DNA of 64,000 nucleotides from Halovenus carboxidivorans (GTDB taxonomy: Archaea; Halobacteriota; Halobacteria; Halobacteriales; Haloarculaceae): the NCBI RefSeq assembly GCF_009831575.1, contig NZ_WUUT01000006.1, positions 62,001 through 126,000 of the forward strand, in the 5' to 3' direction. Both the position numbers and the translations under genes were made by a program. Positions 26,972 to 37,199 of this stretch are shown one piece after another. The notes under the pieces are model-generated. The model searched no databases, was not told the origin of the DNA, and was given only the letters and a program-made list of their open reading frames with translations. Position 1 is the first letter of the stretch, and each line of letters opens with the position of its first letter.

Positions 26972-27124
26972 ATGGGCCGGCTTACAGAGACCAAAGTCTC
27001 AGAAAAGTACCTCACAACGATCCCCAAACCCGTGCGGAACTTCCTGGATCTCGCCGAAGGCGACACCGTCGAGTGGCACGTCGTCGACGGCGAAATCATC
27101 CTTCGGCTCTCCGACGAAGAGTAA
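26972..27124 (+). CDS. AbrB/MazE (SpoVT) family DNA-binding protein
   Basis: A 50-residue swapped-hairpin transcription factor. Translation gives MGRLTETKVSEKYLTTIPKP and then VRNFLDLAEGDTVEWHVVDG: the TKVSEKYLTTIPKPVR stretch is the AbrB DNA-binding signature. There is no partner toxin gene next to it, so it is more likely a regulator than an antitoxin. It sits between the Mo-cofactor genes and the cox promoter on the cox strand, 149 bp upstream of coxG, and is a candidate regulator of that operon. Confidence 0.85.
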   Translation: MGRLTETKVSEKYLTTIPKPVRNFLDLAEGDTVEWHVVDGEIILRLSDEE

Positions 27125-27203
27125 ACTCACTGCTCTTTCCGTGCTAGTTACACTCCCGCCAGCCGCGTGTCAGCCATACGTAAATATCTGTCTATACACG
27201 CAA

Positions 27204-27263
27204 GTTTTATTTTTCCATGGTGCGACACACCCTACCGTAGTCCTAAGAGAACCCATAGGGGGG
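27204..27263 (+). promoter_or_regulatory. predicted cox operon promoter and leader
   Basis: GTTTTATTT (27204-27212) is a strong TATA box. It would start a transcript near 27235 with a leader of about 40 nt. The leader ends with AGGGGGGT (27257-27264), 10-17 bases before the coxG ATG, a possible though imperfect ribosome-binding site. A second TATA-like GTAAATAT lies at about 27179-27187. The rest of the 149-bp gap holds no gene. Confidence 0.5.
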
Positions 27264-27273
27264 TAGCATAAAA

Positions 27274-27867
27274 ATGGAATTCGAAGGAGCATTCGAACTG
27301 GAAGGTGTAGAACCGGAAGACGCATGGGTAATGTTATCGGATCCGATCGCGGTCCGAGACGCGCTGAAGGGGTGTCGGTACATCACCCCGCTGGACGACG
27401 AGGATTTCAACTTCGACGACTACGAAGCCGAGGAGGACGTCGAGACGCTTCCGGAAGCAGATCCGGAGGAGGTCGCCGACCGTGCGTTCCGGGAAGAAAC
27501 TGATTATGCGGCGCTGATGCAGGTCGGTGTCGGCAGCGTCAAGCCCCGGTTCGAGACGCAGGTCCGGATCGGTGAGCGCGACGACGAGAACTACGTGATG
27601 ACGGCGACCGGCAGCGGCGCTGCGAGCAGCAGCGAGTTCGAGATGGAGTCGTGGATGGAGATCGAGGAGACCGAAAACGGCTCCCGGATCAACTGGGGGA
27701 CCGAAGCCGACGTCTCCGGTCGCGTCGCACAACTGGGGAACCGCGTTCTCAACCCCGTCGCGGACAAGATCGTGAACAACTTCTTCAACAACATCGAGCA
27801 ACAGATGACCGACGTCGAAGAGAGCGACGAGGGGGGTGTCACCTCTCGACTCCGTAACATGCTCTAA
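27274..27867 (+). CDS. coxG: CO dehydrogenase subunit G-like protein (SRPBCC fold)
   Basis: CoxG homologue of 197 residues (COG3427, SRPBCC/START-like fold), known in bacteria to help attach CO dehydrogenase to the membrane. Visible landmarks are the first strand FEGAFELEGVEPEDAW, LSDPIAVRDALKGC, and the C-terminal helix LNPVADKIVNNFFNNIEQQM. It carries an acidic insertion at residues 45-72 not usual in bacterial CoxG. It heads the operon here, whereas in bacteria coxG usually follows coxDEF. Two bases separate it from coxM. Confidence 0.88.
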   Translation: MEFEGAFELEGVEPEDAWVMLSDPIAVRDALKGCRYITPLDDEDFNFDDYEAEEDVETLPEADPEEVADRAFREETDYAALMQVGVGSVKPRFETQVRIGERDDENYVMTATGSGAASSSEFEMESWMEIEETENGSRINWGTEADVSGRVAQLGNRVLNPVADKIVNNFFNNIEQQMTDVEESDEGGVTSRLRNML

Positions 27868-27869
27868 CC

Positions 27870-28799
27870 ATGAAAGCAGCAAACTTCGAACATCACGAAC
27901 CGGAGACTATCGAGGAGGCGGTCAGCCTGCTCGAGAGTCTGGACGAACCGACGATTCTCGCCGGGGGGCAGAGTCTCATCCCGATGCTGCGGTTCCGTCT
28001 CGCCCGTCCGGACACCGTGATCGACCTCAACGGGCTGACGGAACTGGAGTACATCCGGGAGGACGACGGTCACCTGAAGATCGGCGCGCTGGCCCGCCAC
28101 GTCGACGTGGAGGAGTCGGCGATCATCGACCGCAACTACGGGAGTTTCGCCGACGCCGCGCCGCTGATCGCGGACCCGCAGATCCGCAACCAGGGGACCG
28201 TCGCCGGTTCGATCGCACAGTCCGACCCGAAAGGCGACTGGGGGACCGTTCTGCTGGCACACGACGGCGAAGTCGTCGCACAGGGGCCGGACGGCGAGCG
28301 GACTATTCCTGCGAAGGACTTCTTCCTGCTGCCGTACGACAACATGCTCGGCGAGGACGAACTCATCACCGAGATTCGCGTCCCCGAGTCCGGCAGCAAC
28401 GAGGGCAGCGCCTACCACAAACTCAAACGGAAAGTCGGCGACTACGCGATGGCCGGTTCGGCGGCCCGCGTCCGTCTCGACGGCGGCGTCATCGAGGACG
28501 CCGACGTCGCGCTGACCGCCGTCGACATCACCAACATCGCCGTCGACGAGGCCGCCGAGGAACTCGAAGGCGAGCGCCCCTCGGCTGACCTGTTCAGGGA
28601 GGCGGGCAAGATTGCCGCCGAGCAATCGAACCCCGAATCCGACGAACACGGCAGCGCAGCGTACAAACGCAATATGGTCCGCGTGCTCACCCAGCGCGCG
28701 CTGGCCGACGCGACCGAACGCGCCACGCAGGACGGTCCGGCGGCCGATTTCGGAACCGACCAACTGACGCCCGAAGGAATGGCCGCGGAGGGTGACTGA
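27870..28799 (+). CDS. coxM: CO dehydrogenase medium (FAD-binding) subunit
   Basis: Accepts electrons from CoxS and passes them to the respiratory chain. The 309-residue protein has the FAD loops [19 protein letters not shown] near residues 30-50 and [20 protein letters not shown] near 110 (counterparts of the AGGHS and TIGG motifs), followed by the C-terminal CODH FAD domain. Length fits the family, with a slightly longer acidic tail. It is the second gene of the operon and only two bases before coxS. Confidence 0.95.
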   Translation: MKAANFEHHEPETIEEAVSLLESLDEPTILAGGQSLIPMLRFRLARPDTVIDLNGLTELEYIREDDGHLKIGALARHVDVEESAIIDRNYGSFADAAPLIADPQIRNQGTVAGSIAQSDPKGDWGTVLLAHDGEVVAQGPDGERTIPAKDFFLLPYDNMLGEDELITEIRVPESGSNEGSAYHKLKRKVGDYAMAGSAARVRLDGGVIEDADVALTAVDITNIAVDEAAEELEGERPSADLFREAGKIAAEQSNPESDEHGSAAYKRNMVRVLTQRALADATERATQDGPAADFGTDQLTPEGMAAEGD

Positions 28800-28801
28800 G
28801 G

Positions 28802-29436
28802 ATGACGAAAAAGGAGATTTCGCTCACGATCAACGGCACAGAACACGAACTGGAGGTCGAGCCCCGCAAACTGCTGGTCCACGCCATCCGGGAGGATCTC
28901 GATCTGACCGGCACCCACATCGGCTGTGACACCGGCAACTGCGGCGCCTGTACCGTCTATATGGACGGCCAGGCGGTCAAGTCCTGTCTCACCTTCGCCG
29001 TCCAGGCCGACGGCAGCGAGATCACCACCGTCGAGGGGATGGAAGACCACCCCGACGCGGGCATGGGGGAGTCCGACCTCCACCCGATCCAGGAGGGCTT
29101 TCGCGAGATGCACGGCCTGCAGTGTGGCTACTGTACGCCCGGGATGATCATGTCGGCCCGCGCCCTGCTGGAGGAGAATCCCGACCCGACCGAGGAGGAG
29201 ATCCGCGAGAGCATCAGCGGCAACCTCTGTCGGTGCACCGGCTACCAGAACATCGTGAAGGCCATCCAGTACGCCGCCGACGTGATGAACGGCCGGGAAC
29301 CGCCGGAGTCGCCGGTCGAACACGGCGAGGCGGCCGAACCCGAGGCCGCCTCCGACGGCGGCACGCCGATGTGCGAGGCGGACGACTGCTGTATGGACGT
29401 CGATACGGATTTCGAGCCACCGGGAGGTGACCACAA

Positions 29437-29440
<4 letters not shown>
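28802..29440 (+). CDS. coxS: CO dehydrogenase small (2Fe-2S) subunit with Cys-rich tail
   Basis: Carries two 2Fe-2S clusters between CoxL and CoxM. The plant-type cluster uses Cys42, Cys47, Cys50 and Cys62 (CDTGNCGAC and KSC). The second uses Cys108, Cys111, Cys143 and Cys145 (QCGYC and LCRCTG). The family is usually about 160 residues; this protein has 212, with an acidic tail that contains three extra cysteines ([10 protein letters not shown] at 190-199). Its stop overlaps the coxL start. Confidence 0.95.
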
Positions 29441-31926
<2,486 letters not shown>

Positions 31927-31932
31927 CAGCAG

Positions 31933-33036
31933 ATGACCGACGACACAGACCCACGCGTCGACGGTCCGGACAGCCGTGCGGACGCGGCCGCGCCCGAGCG
32001 CGTCGCCGACCTGGAACGGGAGTACGAGCAGGCGGGTCAGCCGTTCGCGCGGCTGACGGTCGTCCGCCGCGAGCCGCCGGTATCGGCGAACGTCGGGGAC
32101 CGAGCGATCGTCACCCCTGACGGCGACCTCGTCGGCTGGATCGGCGGCGCGGCCTGCGCCCAGTCCGTCGCCGTCAAGGAGGCCCAGGCCGCCCTGGAGT
32201 CGGGCGAACCCCGACTCGTCGGGCTCGCGCCCGACCCCGACGACGTGGACCGGCCGGGCCTGCAGAGCTACCCGATGACCTGCCACAGCGGCGGCACGCT
32301 CGAACTGTTCGTCGAACCGGTGACGCCGACGCCCCGGCTGGCGATCGTCGGTGACTCACCGATTGCACGGGCGCTGCGCCGACTGGCGGTCGACCTCACC
32401 TACGAGGTGCGGGCCGTCACCGACGGGGCCGACCCGGACGGCGCCGACGAGACGGTCCACCCCGAGGACACCGCGGCCGTCGAGGCGGCGCTGTCCGACG
32501 CCGACTACGCCGTCGTCGCCTCTATGGGCGAGTACGACGACACGGGACTGGCGGCCGCGCTCGCGGGAGCGCCGGAGTACGTCGGTCTCGTCGCCAGCGA
32601 CCGCCGCCGCGACGAACTGGCCGACCAGGTCGCAGACAGTCTCGCACTCGACGCCGAGGCGGTGATCGAGGCGGTCACGACGCCGGCCGGCCTCGACGTG
32701 GGAGCGAAGACGCCCGAGGAGATCGCCGTCAGCGTCCTCGCGGAACTGGTCGCGGTCCGCCGCGACGCCGGCGACGTGGCCGTCGACATCGGTGACGCCG
32801 ACGAGATCTCGGTCGATACGGATTCCGCGGGCCACGAGCACGACCATCGCGACCACGGCGGCGACACCGACGACGAGACGGTCGTCGATCCGGTCTGTGG
32901 CATGGACGTCGTACCCGAGGAGGCCGCGGCGACGGTCGAGCACGACGGCCAGACCGTCCACTTCTGTGGGGAGGGCTGTGCGGAGGCCTTCGCCGACGCA
33001 CCGGAGGAGTATCTGGGGGCGGTCACCGATGGCTGA
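31933..33036 (+). CDS. XdhC/CoxI-family maturation protein fused to YHS domain
   Basis: A 367-residue fusion. Residues 25-280 resemble XdhC, which binds the Mo cofactor and promotes its sulfuration: conserved Cys75 in GGAACAQS and Cys117 in PMTCHSGG, then a Rossmann-type C-terminal half (LAIVGDSPIARAL). A His/Asp linker HEHDHRDH (301-308) follows, then a YHS domain (319-362) with Cys322 in DPVCGMDV and Cys345/Cys349 in FCGEGC. YHS domains often bind copper and other soft metals and occur in Cu ATPases. A role in copper handling for CoxL is inferred. Confidence 0.88.
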   Translation: MTDDTDPRVDGPDSRADAAAPERVADLEREYEQAGQPFARLTVVRREPPVSANVGDRAIVTPDGDLVGWIGGAACAQSVAVKEAQAALESGEPRLVGLAPDPDDVDRPGLQSYPMTCHSGGTLELFVEPVTPTPRLAIVGDSPIARALRRLAVDLTYEVRAVTDGADPDGADETVHPEDTAAVEAALSDADYAVVASMGEYDDTGLAAALAGAPEYVGLVASDRRRDELADQVADSLALDAEAVIEAVTTPAGLDVGAKTPEEIAVSVLAELVAVRRDAGDVAVDIGDADEISVDTDSAGHEHDHRDHGGDTDDETVVDPVCGMDVVPEEAAATVEHDGQTVHFCGEGCAEAFADAPEEYLGAVTDG

Positions 33037-33970
33037 CGCCTTCGCCGACCTCACCGAGGCCGACCTCCGGGAGCGGTTCGAGCAGGCCGATTACGTCGCC
33101 GACGACGAACTCACGACGACGGTCTACCTGGCGCTGCAGATGGGCAAACCCCTGCTCGTCGAGGGCGAACCCGGCGCGGGCAAGACCGAACTGGGGAAGG
33201 TGCTGGCCGAGGGGTTCGACACCGATCTCGTGCGCCTGCAGTGTTACGAGGGGCTGGCCGCCGAGCACGCGCTGTACGAGTGGAACTACACCAAGCAGTT
33301 GCTCGCGGTCCAGTCGGGCGACGGTGCCGCCGACGCGGCCGAACCGACGGTCGGGGCCGACGGCGCGGCGGAGTCGGTGTTCTCCGACGAGTATCTCTTC
33401 GAGCGGCCGCTGCTCGAAGCGTTGCGCCACGACGGGCCGACGCCGCCGGTGCTGCTCATCGACGAGGTCGACCGCGCCGACGAGGAGTTCGAGGCCTTCC
33501 TGCTGGAGGTGCTCAGTGACTTCCAGGTCACGATTCCGGAGTACGGCACCGTCGCGGCCGACCAGCCGCCGGTCGTCATTATCACCTCGAACCGGACGCG
33601 GGCGCTGAGTGACGCCCTCAAGCGGCGCTGTCTGTACCTCCACGTCGAACCGCCGACCTTCGAGGAGGAGGTCGAAATCGTCCGCCGGAAGGTCCCGCAA
33701 CTGGATGCGGCCGTCGCCGCGGAGGTCTGTGCCATCGTGCAGGAACTCCGCGAGGAGGCCTTCCTGAAACAGCCCGGCGTCGCGGAGACGCTGGACTGGG
33801 CGCGGGCGGTTGCGACGCTGCGTAACGACGACGACTCGGCGCTGACCCCGGCGGAGATCGAACACACTCTCGGCGCGCTGCTGAAAGAAGCCGAGGACAT
33901 CGAGCGCGTCGACACCGACCTGCTCGAACGGCTCCGAGAGGCCGCCAGCGAAGCGCGTGCAACCACATGA
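33029..33970 (+). CDS. coxD: CoxD, MoxR-type AAA+ ATPase
   Basis: AAA+ chaperone of the MoxR group required in bacteria for building the Mo-S-Cu centre. The 313 residues include Walker A EGEPGAGKT (45-53), Walker B VLLIDEVDRAD, sensor 1 VIITSNRTRALSD with the following KRRC, and a C-terminal lid. A 25-residue insertion before SVFSDEYLFERP is specific to this protein. The ATG at 33029 overlaps the XdhC-YHS stop by eight bases; the frame upstream of it is a shadow. Confidence 0.93.
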   Translation: MADAFADLTEADLRERFEQADYVADDELTTTVYLALQMGKPLLVEGEPGAGKTELGKVLAEGFDTDLVRLQCYEGLAAEHALYEWNYTKQLLAVQSGDGAADAAEPTVGADGAAESVFSDEYLFERPLLEALRHDGPTPPVLLIDEVDRADEEFEAFLLEVLSDFQVTIPEYGTVAADQPPVVIITSNRTRALSDALKRRCLYLHVEPPTFEEEVEIVRRKVPQLDAAVAAEVCAIVQELREEAFLKQPGVAETLDWARAVATLRNDDDSALTPAEIEHTLGALLKEAEDIERVDTDLLERLREAASEARATT

Positions 33971-35286
33971 CCGACGACGTTCCCGACCTCACGGCCGCGC
34001 GCGAGCACGTCCTCCAGTCGGTCGTCCGCTTCGCCCGCCGACTCCGGGCCGAAGGGGCGATTGTCCCGGCGGACGCCGCGCTCACCGCGGTCGAGGCCCT
34101 CGCGGAGGTCGGGTTGCGCGACCGGGCGGCCGTCCGGGCGGCCATGCACGCCGCGCTGGTCACGAATCCGCGCGACAGCGCCGTCTTCGACGAGCAGTTC
34201 GACACCTTCTGGTACCGGCTCCGAACCGGGCTGGAAGGCACCGCCGCCCACGACGAGACCGGCGACCGGGCAGAGAACGTCCCGGGCGACGACCGGACTC
34301 CCTCGACCGATACCGAGGGGCAACTCCCCGACACGTCGATTGCGGAGACGCTCGACGGCAGCGGCGACCTGGCCGACGAGGAGGGAACAATCGAGTCCAG
34401 GCGGGTCGCGGACAGCGAGGGGGCGGCTCTGGAGGGCGACCCGGGCGACGAGCGGGCCGGAACGTACAGCGCCGTCGGCGACCGAACCAGCGTCGAGGAA
34501 GACGCGGTGACGACGACCGTCGACGACGGGACGATGCGACGCGTCGAGGCGGCGCTGGCGACGCTGGCCGGCCGGCGCTGGGACCGCACCCGCAGCGGCG
34601 AGACCGTCGACGTCCGCCGGGCGCTCCGGGAGAGCATGGCGACCGGCGGCGTCACCATGTCGCTGCCGGACCGCGACCGGGCCGAATCCGCCTTCCGGGT
34701 CTGCGTGCTCGTGGACGTGAGCCGCTCCGTCCTCGACGCCGTCGACCGGGAGTTTCTGCTCTCCGTGCTCGACGCGCTGGTCGACCGCGCCCGCTCGACC
34801 CGGGTGTTCTTCTTCGACACGGAGATCCGCGAGGTGACCGACGCCTTCGCCGGCGGTGATCCCGCTGCGGCCCTGGAGCGTGCCGAAGTGGACTGGGGGG
34901 GAGGCACCCGGATCGGCGCGTCGCTGTCGACGCTGCGGCGGCGATGGCCGACGGCCGTCGACCGCCGGACGGTCTCGCTGGTGATCAGCGACGGGCTGGA
35001 GGTCGGTGAGATCGACGAACTGGAACGGGGGGTATCCTGGCTCTCGCGGCGCTCGAAGGCGTTCGTCTGGCTCAATCCGCTGGCGGCCTCCCCCTCGTGG
35101 GAACCGACCTGCCGGGGGATGGCCGCCGTCGAGCCGTACCTCGACGGCCTCTTTGCCTTCGGCGGCCCCGCGGATCTCGACGACGCGGCCCGCCAGTTGG
35201 CCCGGCACGGTCCCGGCGGCCCGGTCGGCTACGAACACGACTTCCGCGACCGAACGGAGGCGGGGGACGGGGGTGTCTCGCCGTGA
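33967..35286 (+). CDS. coxE: CoxE, von Willebrand A-domain protein
   Basis: Partner of CoxD, needed for metal-centre assembly in Oligotropha-type systems. The C-terminal half has the VWA fold with MIDAS motif LVDVSRSVLDA (DxSxS), and a second acidic turn FFFDTEIREV; GGGTRIGASL supplies the conserved Thr. The N-terminal 90 residues form a helical CoxE region, followed by a disordered acidic stretch of about 100 residues. Length is 439. It overlaps coxD and the next gene by four bases each. Confidence 0.92.
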   Translation: MTDDVPDLTAAREHVLQSVVRFARRLRAEGAIVPADAALTAVEALAEVGLRDRAAVRAAMHAALVTNPRDSAVFDEQFDTFWYRLRTGLEGTAAHDETGDRAENVPGDDRTPSTDTEGQLPDTSIAETLDGSGDLADEEGTIESRRVADSEGAALEGDPGDERAGTYSAVGDRTSVEEDAVTTTVDDGTMRRVEAALATLAGRRWDRTRSGETVDVRRALRESMATGGVTMSLPDRDRAESAFRVCVLVDVSRSVLDAVDREFLLSVLDALVDRARSTRVFFFDTEIREVTDAFAGGDPAAALERAEVDWGGGTRIGASLSTLRRRWPTAVDRRTVSLVISDGLEVGEIDELERGVSWLSRRSKAFVWLNPLAASPSWEPTCRGMAAVEPYLDGLFAFGGPADLDDAARQLARHGPGGPVGYEHDFRDRTEAGDGGVSP

Positions 35287-36077
35287 CGGCGATTCTCGCC
35301 CGCGTCCGTGACCGTCTCGCCGACCGCGACGCGACCGATCCGGACGTGACCGTCGGCGACAGCGCGGTGCTGGTCGCGCTGACCTGCGGGGGCGACAGGG
35401 TGGCGGGGCTGGCACACCGCCCGCCGGGGGACCCGCCGGCGCTCCCCGACTCGGCCGACGCACTGGCGTCGCTGTCGACCGACGCCGAGAACAGGGTCGG
35501 CAGAGCGGTCGGCATCGCGACGCTGAACGCCCTCTCAACGCCTGACATCGACTGGGAGCGCGGCGACCCGATGGCCACGTTGACCGACGAGGCGGCGGTG
35601 GTGACGACCGTCGGGCTGTTTCGGCCCGCGTTCCGGAAGTTCGGCACCGCGACCGTCCGGGTGATCGAGCGGGATCCGCCACCGGCGGAGTCGGTCGAGG
35701 CGCCGCCGGAAGTGACCGTCGAGACCTACGAACCGGGGGAGGCCGCGGCGGCGATGGCCGGTGCCGACGTCTGTTTCGTGACCGGATCGGTGCTGCTCTA
35801 CGGGGGGTTCGGGGCCTATCTCGACGCGGCGGCCGAGGCGACGGTCTCGCCGGTCGTGCTGATCGGTTCGACGGCCTCTCACCTGCCAGCGCCGGCGTTC
35901 GACGCCGGAGTCGACGTGGTCGCCGGTGCCCGGGTCACCGACATCGAAGCCGTCCGTGAGGGGGTGCGAGCGGGCGACTGCGGCACCGACCTGCACGACG
36001 CAGGCGTCGAGAAGGTGTACGTCACCGCGGAGCACGGACTGACAGACGACGACACACGCACGGAGATACAACCATGA
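35283..36077 (+). CDS. DUF364-like protein (putative heavy-metal chelation)
   Basis: A 264-residue cytoplasmic protein. Landmarks fit the PF04016/DUF364 fold: GRAVGIATLNALS, VVTTVGLFRPAFRKFG, a central acidic strand, VCFVTGSVLLYGGFGAYLDAA and PVVLIGSTASHLPAPAFDAGVDVVAG. The family was described as binding heavy metals in Desulfitobacterium-type structures. The start is a GTG at 35283 in a GTGA overlap with coxE; the downstream gene overlaps too, so it is firmly inside the cox operon. It is not part of the classic bacterial cox set; a metal-insertion role is inferred. Confidence 0.75.
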   Translation: MTAILARVRDRLADRDATDPDVTVGDSAVLVALTCGGDRVAGLAHRPPGDPPALPDSADALASLSTDAENRVGRAVGIATLNALSTPDIDWERGDPMATLTDEAAVVTTVGLFRPAFRKFGTATVRVIERDPPPAESVEAPPEVTVETYEPGEAAAAMAGADVCFVTGSVLLYGGFGAYLDAAAEATVSPVVLIGSTASHLPAPAFDAGVDVVAGARVTDIEAVREGVRAGDCGTDLHDAGVEKVYVTAEHGLTDDDTRTEIQP

Positions 36078-37198
36078 GCGACTCAGACTGGAGCGTACCG
36101 GAGAGTGAAGTACTGCAAGGTGTCGAAGAGATTCTCGACGGCGAGCACCGCGGCGTGCTCGCGACGATCATCGCCGTCGAGGGGAGCGCGTACCGCCGGC
36201 CGGGCGCGAAGATGGTCATCCCCGAGGAGGGGCCCGGCAGCGGCCACATCACCGCCGGCTGTCTGGAGGACGAACTCCAGCGCATCGCGGGCGAGGTGTT
36301 GGCGGCGGGTGAGCCCCGGATCGAACGGTACGACCTGCGGCCGGACTCCGAGGACGACGTCTGGGGGCTGGGGGTCGGCTGTAACGGCGTTCTGGACATC
36401 CTGATCGAACCAATCGACGAGTCCTACCGGCCGGTCACCGAGGCCGTCGCCGACGACCGCGACATCGGCGTCGTGACGGTCATCGAGGGCGGGCAGACCG
36501 GCACACGGGCGTACTACCACCCGGAAGACGGCGAGTTGGTGGCCAGCGACGGATTCCCGGCCGATCTCGCCGACCGGATCGGCGAGGCCGCGGCCGAACT
36601 CACCGCCCGCGGCCGGGCGGACACCGTCGAACTCGACGGGACGACGGTCTTCGTCGACGGGATCACTTCGCCCTCGGATCTCGTCGTCGTCGGGACGGGC
36701 AACGACGTGGCCCCGATTGCCGAGGTCGGCAAGCAGGCCGGCTTCCGCGTCACTGTCGTCGGCTTCCGGGGGGCCAACGCCACCGCCGACCGGTTTCCGG
36801 CCGCCGACGAGGTGCTGTCGACCTCGCCGGCACGGATCACCGAGACGCTGGATCTCGACGAGGATACCTACGTCGTCCTCGCGACCCACAACTTCGTCGA
36901 CGACCGTCTCGCCGTCGACGAACTGCTCGGGACCGACGTTCCCTACGTCGGACTGATGGGCCCGCGCAAGCGCTTCGAGCAGATGCGCGAGGAGTTCGAC
37001 GCCGAGGGCCGGGCGTTCTCCGAGGACGAACTGGACTCGCTGTACACACCGGTCGGCCTCGATCTGGGCGGCGGCAGTCCCTACCAGATCGCGCTCAGCA
37101 TCGTCAGCGAGGTCCTCGCGGTGGCGAACGACCGCGAGCCACAGCATCTCACCGAGCGGGCCGGTCCGATCCACGACCGCGTCGAGGTCGACCCCTGA
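36074..37198 (+). CDS. XdhC/CoxF-family maturation protein
   Basis: Second XdhC-family protein of the operon, 374 residues and without a YHS domain. The N-terminal domain has VEGSAYRRPGAKM, Cys63 in TAGCLEDEL and Cys103 in GVGCNGVLDI, the cysteines linked to Mo-cofactor binding. The C-terminal Rossmann domain has VVVGTGNDVAPIAEV and a final GLDLGGGSPYQIALSI. Equivalent to bacterial CoxF or CoxI, implicated in sulfur and copper loading of CoxL. It is the last gene of the operon and ends one base before the convergent pepF stop. Confidence 0.92.
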   Translation: MSDSDWSVPESEVLQGVEEILDGEHRGVLATIIAVEGSAYRRPGAKMVIPEEGPGSGHITAGCLEDELQRIAGEVLAAGEPRIERYDLRPDSEDDVWGLGVGCNGVLDILIEPIDESYRPVTEAVADDRDIGVVTVIEGGQTGTRAYYHPEDGELVASDGFPADLADRIGEAAAELTARGRADTVELDGTTVFVDGITSPSDLVVVGTGNDVAPIAEVGKQAGFRVTVVGFRGANATADRFPAADEVLSTSPARITETLDLDEDTYVVLATHNFVDDRLAVDELLGTDVPYVGLMGPRKRFEQMREEFDAEGRAFSEDELDSLYTPVGLDLGGGSPYQIALSIVSEVLAVANDREPQHLTERAGPIHDRVEVDP

Positions 37199-37199
37199 C

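Noticed and set aside
33286-35682. Minus-strand frame of 798 codons opposite coxD, coxE and the DUF364-like gene
   Set aside because: Arg/Ser/Pro-rich translation with no motifs; plus-strand genes carry intact Walker and MIDAS motifs.
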